Positions 58,247 to 64,000 of a stretch of 64,000 nucleotides of DNA are shown here, one piece after another. Each line of letters begins with the position of its first letter. Positions within the stretch are counted from its first letter, which is position 1. Below the pieces are notes generated by a model, which was not told the DNA's origin, did no database searches, and worked only from the letters and a program-made list of their open reading frames with translations. This DNA comes from Termitomyces sp. T153 (taxonomy: Eukaryota; Basidiomycota; Agaricomycetes; Agaricales; Lyophyllaceae), in NCBI GenBank assembly GCA_018296165.2, contig JACKQL020000029.1, positions 310,001 through 374,000 of the forward strand, given 5' to 3'. The translations under genes and the position numbers were made by a program.

Positions 58247-61116
58247 TTTTTTCGTATGTCATCTCGTTTTCCTTAATTTTCAGTTATCGAAGACTTTACA
58301 TAGATTCAGTTACCAAATGACCATACATTTCTCTTTGTTCATACATGCATATGATTAGTCGATTAGGAGTATCTTCGTGAAACGGTACATTTCACCCCCG
58401 ATGAGTATCCTTAGATGTAGACCCTACCAACGCCGCCCCTCGCCTAACGGACCTGCGCTCATTCCGTGAGTCTGATCCGTTTCCGCGATGGCCGCTGCGG
58501 GTCACTGATTAGCAAATTGGCAATTCGGCATTTGGAATCTCGTGGAAGATTTCCAGCGCTCAAGCCTGCTGCTTCTTCACCAATGCCGATCCAAGCAGTG
58601 AATGGTCTGTTCCCGTGCTCGCTCATTTGGACAACTTACTAGTAAACTCGGAAAAATTAGATATCATTAGCGAGGAAAAACCGGTAGAAGTTCCAGCGTA
58701 GAAAAAGTTTATATGTATAAAAACAAGCTGTAAGTACCCCCTCGCGCTGTTTACGAGTGAGAGAGCATGGAACTAGAAGAACCTAGAACTTACTCGCCAA
58801 ATTCCGACGCTAAAAGAGTTACATTACTCATCCTCCGTCGGCGGATGGCGTTCGCTTCTGGGTCTGCTTACTTATGGCGCGACAAAACGGGGCGGCCCAT
58901 CGATCCCAGCATGAACTAGCTGTGCGGCGGACAGTGACCGTTTTCGTACGAGGCGGAACATGCGCACGAAGACGTATTAGCGTTTCGGCTGTGGGTTGTT
59001 TTCGCAACGTGCGTACGAAGACATGTCAAGTACCGTAAACTGAACATTGCTATCGATATTATTCCAAGTCGCCGTTGGGCAAACATGCATACACCCCAAG
59101 CTTAAGGCCGACGCGTCTGCACTGAACGTGGCCCGGTGGCCACGCGAAGTTCACGTCAAGGAGGTACGCGTTAGAAGAAGCGTGCCTCAAAAAAAAAGAC
59201 GTGGTCGAGGCATATTCTGCTCTTCGAGGCTCCGCCCTTCCCTATCCCCATTCGCTCGAAAGGGGGGGGTCGTTGAATCGGGTTAACTCTCAGAGGCTCT
59301 GTCGCACCAAGAAGACCAGGAAAACACTTGAATGTGTCCTGTCCAACTCAAATGTCAAAATACGAAATCATTCGCGATTCATGGGTATGGTTGACTACAT
59401 ACTACTACATAACTTTCGCAAAAAGCCGGATCGGCGACAAGGATGCTGAGCACGCGTGCCAGGTGTCCAGAGATTTCAGGACTTAGGGACACCTGTTCTC
59501 CTCGGTGAAAACGCAAAAAGGTAATTCGACTTTCATAACTTGAGTCATACTCCCACGAACCTAGAGATCCAACCAGTTTGGTTCGAATGGCGGCGTGTGT
59601 ACTTCCATGTATGAGATCCTCTGTTTATTCGTCGTTGGATGGTCTGGTGGTTTCCCAGAACTGAGGTGAGGAGGTCGAGAGGCGGTCAAAGGCCTACGAC
59701 GAGACGTCATTTCATTGATGGCTGTGAGTAACTTCTTGAGCTTGTGACAGCATACAGATGGACGCGTATGAACATACGCAGAACACGGACGAGGTATGTA
59801 CAATGTCTATTGTCGTCTTTTACTAGCAGGTCAATGTGCGTGGCAAGGACGTTCAACCTCTGTTATGACATGTGTCGACGCAGACTTTTTCAATTAACTT
59901 GACCAATGCTCACTGATACATGCTACATACCCTTCGAATACAGCCATTCAATGTTTAATAACACAGAAAGTGGCTCGCCCAGCATTTTCGCATGAATCCA
60001 AAAATAGGTGATGTGATTCACCAGGTTGTACTATGCACCTCCCGCGAGCCTAGATCCAGACTAAATTGATTCAGTCAGGGCGCATGGTGTTGTGCGCTTC
60101 GACGCTTGTAGATGGGATCGTCTGTTGGCCTGATTTGGTCGTGTCCTAGGCAGCACGAGAACGTACGGTGGGTGAACGAACGATAGAAAAGGGGACAGAT
60201 TGACAGCACGCCTCGAAAATGTCGCTTTAGACAGAGCTTGAGCTTTGATTGCTTAACTCGTTGTTGACAGATAGACGCGTCTCGCGTACGAACATACGCA
60301 GCACACGGAAGAAAGAGCCCGCGACTCGGTGCATGGATTACTATTTTCGAATTACAAGGTAGTAAGTAGGTCATGTGTGTGGCGAGGCGAAGGTGTAGAC
60401 TTCGATTATCAAGCTTCAAGAGCGACTTTTGTATGACATATGTCGACATAGACTCGGGGTTTGTAAGCGCTTATACACACCGCGAATCGATACTCACTGT
60501 TAGTACTAAGTTTCTGCAGCATACGCTGGATGTCTCACAGGAGATTGGCTTGTTGAGTGTGAACAAGTACTCTCATTTTTCACGCGAAAGCGCGTAAGGC
60601 GCTCGAACGGACCATGAGAAGCACGACGCAAGGCACAAGCTGTCAAGCCGGCGTTCACGAAACACCTTTTCAATAAACGTACGTGATTGATTTTGGGGGT
60701 TGAAAACTGACATGGACACCCCAGAATTACTAGAACTTGAAACAACCGTAAAAAGTCAAGAGCCTCGTCCCGTTGACTTCGCGGTGTCCTAACCGCACGA
60801 GGAGTGGGCGGGAGGATTCGGAGGAAGGACAAGGGAAATGATATTGCCAATGTAAGTTTTGGCTTGCGAAGTGGCAGGTAATATTACTTTTAAGTGTTGA
60901 ATAATGAAGAATTCTTACTTCTTTTATTAGCACCGATCAACAGCAGGCATGCGTACCTCCGCGTACCTGTACCATCGAGATTGCGCGAAGGAAAGTAAGG
61001 TGACATGTCACGTCGACGAACGAGGGCGTACGTCGTAGTGAGGAGGGAAAAAAAGTATAAGTATAGCAGTCGTTCGAGTCAATGGACCCTAAGTTCTTTG
61101 AACTGGGCACACAGCT
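58247..61116. other. Gene-poor stretch of about 2.9 kb
   Basis: No gene was recognised. The region holds a degenerate duplication (about 59550-59890 and 60030-60450) and short repeated motifs around CGTACGAAGAC (about 58965-59020). The last few hundred bases are the promoter of the secreted protein at 61117. Confidence 0.4.
59550..60450. repeat. Degenerate direct duplication, two copies about 510 bp apart
   Basis: Copy A (about 59550-59890) and copy B (about 60030-60450) share colinear blocks. Examples are GAACATACGCAGAACACGGA against GAACATACGCAGCACACGGA, AGGTCAATGTGCGTGGCAAGG against AGGTCATGTGTGTGGCGAGG, and TATGACATGTGTCGACGCAG against TATGACATATGTCGACATAG. Many indels separate the blocks, so the duplication is old. 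No coding capacity was recognised. Boundaries are approximate. Confidence 0.6.
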
Positions 61117-62827
61117 ATGCACTACTTCACTCTTACACGTCTCCTCCCTCTCGCGCTTCTGGCTGTCTCTGCTCACAGTAAGTACTCGTCTTTATATTGT
61201 CTCGACCCTCGTCAAACTATCTACGCTAGCTGCGGCAACAAAATACACCCCGCCTTCGCAGCGTGGTGTCCCAGGCAGTACGAGTGTCTCCATGCCCAAC
61301 GTGACGACGGATGCACGTATGATCGCAGACACCGCGGGCGTCGTGGACCAAAAGTCCGGCGTGGGACTGAGTGTGCCGCCAAATCAGCCTGTCGCAAACA
61401 CGAGCGTCACGGCTGTTGACGGACAGGTGCTGGCGAACGGGACTAGTACCACAGCTGGGTCAATGTCGTCGCGTGCTGTTGAGCGGGTGGGCAAAAGAGG
61501 TGGGTACTCGCAGGTGTTTGCGGGGACTGGGATGCGAAACACGGATAGGGATGCATCGGTCGATGGTACGGCGTACCTTACGTATACGCTCGTGAGCAAT
61601 GCGACGTATGATGTCGACGCGTGTTTTGCATTCTGTGATCGTGTACCGGGGTGTGGTGAGTGATTTATTTGCATAGGACATTCATGATTGCTGATGCTGA
61701 CGCTGACACGCACTGTGCTCAGTCTTCGTGAACCTGTACTACGAATTCAACAATCCTCTTTTGGACTTTGTATTTACCGAACGCTCAAACCTCAAGTGCG
61801 CGGCGTACGGCGATGTGCACTACGCGATCGAAAAAACCAACTTTGGTGGGCAGCAGCTCGAGGCGCCGCCCGCGCCGCAAGTGTACATCCAGCATTCGAG
61901 CGGATGGGCTGTCAGTGCGGTTGAGATAGCGGTTGCGCATGTGCCTGATGGGTACGAACTCGTGTTTGGCCCGACGGACGGGGCGAATAATGCACCTGGG
62001 GTATGTCATGTCTGTTTGGGAGTGTACTGAGCTAATACGCGGTTGGGTATAGTACATGGGATTCGCGTTTATAGACAAGTATGATGTGAGCGCGTGCGCA
62101 GCGTTGTGCAATGCGCGTGACCCTGACGAGATGGGAGGAGCGTGCCAGTACTTCAATATCTGGCGTGCGCTTGTCGATGGCATTCCTACGACCTACACAT
62201 GTGCATTTGTAAGCCACTGTTTCTCTTCCCAGTCTACAACGTACTCACCTCTGTTAGTACTACCTCGTCGCTGACGAGTCTACCGCAGTCAACTACGGCC
62301 AAGGCAACCTCAGAGTGACGTGGTCGTGTGGGTACAAGCGCACCTCCTTTGCGCTCGACGGCGGGTTCGAATCCTACGCGTGCAACGGCACGAACTTCTG
62401 CTTCGCCGCTTCCTCCGCGACATGGATAGGTTCTTCGCCCTACGGCGGCTCTCTTGATGCGTCCATCTTCCACTATGCGCCGTACGCCCGTTCTGGATCG
62501 AGCGTTGGGTTGCTTGGGTCCGCGAGCGGCGTTGACACGCTGAGTGGGACGCTGAGCCCGCAGGCGGCGTTGAAGACGGTAGCGGGGAAGAAGTACGTCG
62601 TGACGTTCTTTGCGAATACGTTGTATGCAGGGTGCGAGGCAGAGAAGGAGGCGTGTATGGAGGTGGTGTGGAATGGCAGCCCTGTGAGAAGAGTTGAGTT
62701 GGAGTGCAGGGATTGGACGTACTATCAGACGGTGGTCGTTGCGAGCGGTAAGGATATGCTTGCGTTACGTGGTGGCTCAGCGCCGGCGTGGATCTTCATT
62801 GACGATGTCAGGGTCTTCAAGCTCTGA
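61117..62827 (+). CDS. Secreted cysteine-rich protein, unknown function
   Basis: Five exons (61117-61177, 61230-61655, 61723-62000, 62053-62208, 62258-62827) give 496 residues, all joins in phase. The signal peptide is MHYFTLTRLLPLALLAVSAH. After a Thr/Ser/Val-rich linker of about 100 residues come two related Cys modules: YDVDACFAFCDRVPGCVFVN with NLKCAAYGDVH, and YDVSACAALCNARDPDEMGG with ACQYFNIWRA. The second is a clear echo of the first, resembling PAN/apple-like folds. The C-terminal 190 residues begin LRVTWSCGYKRTSFALDGGF and have a beta-rich, Gly/Ser-rich pattern ending WIFIDDVRVF, like galactose-binding or CBM-type jelly rolls. It is likely an extracellular or wall-associated carbohydrate-binding protein. 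Domain names are my reading of patterns. Confidence 0.75.
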
Positions 62828-64000
62828 GTGACGAAGATGAAAAAGTAATTTCAATTCCTATCTTCTTGCACATGTGTTGATGTAGTACAATATCTCATAA
62901 TGCATAATCTCATGGTGCAAAAAAATGGATTGGGCAAGTAAATTTGGGTGAAGATCAGATTACAGCACACTTCACCATCTCACTTTCTCGAAGCATCTCA
63001 CGAAATCTTGTAGAGTTCCGAAGTTAGAAACAGTTCATGTGGATTCTAATAGGTGTTTTCTTGAGTATCAGTAAAAATAAAACTAAAGAAACACAATAGG
63101 AAGAATTGTGTTCCAAACTTTTTTTTGGTGGTTGTATTGACCACTGGGCATATCTACAAGGTTAGCTCCTAATTCCCGCTACTCTGTAGTGGGTTCTTGT
63201 CAGCCCTATACAAAAAACGTTCAAGGTTGATTCAGTTGAAAAGTCACGTTTCCAGGACCGCTGATCCGGTCGGCCCGTTCTTTCCTGAGTGCTCTCCTTC
63301 ACCCTCTTTTGGTTCCGTTTTCATCCTTTGGTTTCGTTTTCAGTCGGTTTAGTCCCTGCACCTGCAACACCACTCCTTGACCAGTTCATCTCCCTGCAGC
63401 AGCGATTCCAGCTGGTCAAGTTTGTGTTCTCTTTTTTTTGTGTTCTCTATTTCGTTCCCTTGAAATTGTATATGTTACATCTTCCTTCGTCATTTACATG
63501 TGATTTATATGTGAGATTCTATATGCCCCTTTTTTATCTGTTGACATTAAACTGTTCGAACATCCTTGTCTCTCTACTGCAATGTCCCTTTTCCCTCTAC
63601 CTGCATGCCATCTCCCTCTGTGCACCGACCCGATACTATCTGATGTTCATTCTGTTTGTTTTTCTGACGGTAATTAAGTTTTATTGATAGGCAATTTAAC
63701 CTTCTGTATACATGCTTCCGTTTTCACCAGGCTTTCACCAGTATTCAAGGCAATGTGGAGTGCATGTACTTTGCATGAAGGACATATTATCAGCAAGGAC
63801 CCTGTTGACTTCTCTATATATTATCTGAACTCGCACGTCTTTTTGTGTTTCACTGGTGTCAATACATTGAACCTCTCAGATCCTTTCTGAGCCATCAGCC
63901 TTTGCATCCAGATATCATTGATTCTCTGTTGCACATAGGGGATAAATTTTCTATATTCAGGGTGTACACAGCTATTGCTGATCACATCCAAGTTTGTTTT
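62828..64000. other. Downstream region with no gene seen
   Basis: The segment is pyrimidine-rich on the plus strand. It carries the second copy of the hairpin 24-mer (63172-63195). An open frame of 132 codons at 63289-63687 starts at a non-ATG codon and has a Phe/Leu/Ser composition explained by T-richness, so I do not call it. Confidence 0.4.
63172..63195. repeat. Dispersed hairpin-forming 24-mer, copy 2
   Basis: ATTCCCGCTACTCTGTAGTG followed by GGTT matches 46048-46071 with one change. CCCGCTAC and GTAGTGGG can pair (one G-T) around a 3-base loop. Confidence 0.55.

Noticed and set aside
63289..63687. A 132-codon Phe/Leu-rich frame resembling a membrane protein
   Set aside because: It begins at a non-ATG codon in a pyrimidine-rich tract, and the hydrophobic composition follows from T-richness.

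Overview
This window is nuclear DNA from a filamentous basidiomycete, most likely a mushroom-forming Agaricomycete. The coding regions are broken by many short introns of about 45-65 bp with fungal GT-AG signals, and the gene set is typical of that group: secreted GH16 and GH20 glycosidases, F-box/LRR proteins, a small secreted Cys-rich protein and a type II membrane O-fucosyltransferase-like protein. There are no operons. About 24 genes lie on both strands, most with intergenic gaps of 100-1000 bp. I rebuilt 69 introns to the base by requiring phase-compatible joins, so most gene models below are spliced models and not single open frames.

Layout: 0.4-1.8 kb RNA polymerase I/III subunit AC40 (+); 2.0-3.6 kb GPI-type GH16 glucanase (-); 4.8-6.4 kb fucosyltransferase-like protein (+); 6.6-8.0 kb single-pass membrane protein (+); 8.0-12.9 kb gene-poor stretch; 12.9-16.2 kb Cep57/Ppc89-type spindle pole protein (+); 16.5-20.0 kb BMS1 (-); 20.2-20.9 kb tandem array of a 154-bp unit; 21.15-21.5 kb small secreted Cys-rich protein (+); 21.6-23.65 kb carnitine acetyltransferase (-); 23.9-24.9 kb Qa-SNARE (-); 25.8-27.0 kb mitochondrial K+/H+-exchange-related protein (+); 27.3-29.3 kb F-box protein (-); 30.1-31.5 kb MIF4G-like protein (-); 31.9-34.0 kb TGL2-like lipase (+); 34.4-36.7 kb GH20 hexosaminidase (+); 38.7-40.3 kb MPP beta (+); 41.0 kb tRNA-Gly with an intron (-); 41.3-42.7 kb YTM1 (-); 43.1-44.7 kb AP-1 mu (-); 44.86-45.03 kb 21-bp minisatellite; 46.9-49.4 kb Scm3-like protein (+); 49.75-54.2 kb SMC6 (-); 54.4-55.5 kb membrane protein (+); 56.15-58.25 kb SSZ1 (+); 58.2-61.1 kb gene-poor with a degenerate duplication; 61.1-62.8 kb secreted protein (+).

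Functional themes, inferred from family membership: ribosome production and co-translational folding (AC40, BMS1, YTM1, SSZ1); chromosome and spindle function (Cep57/Ppc89, Scm3-like, SMC6); mitochondria and peroxisome (MPP beta, carnitine acetyltransferase, K+/H+ exchange-related protein, TGL2); membrane traffic (Pep12-type SNARE, AP-1 mu); wall and chitin turnover (GH16, GH20). These are independent housekeeping genes and not a biosynthetic cluster. I did not find an obvious new multi-gene system. The strongest unusual signals are an excess of GC-AG introns (5 of 69), a CACGTG palindrome just upstream of the start codon in nine promoters, a two-start plus peroxisomal-tail arrangement in the carnitine acetyltransferase, and two tandem arrays.
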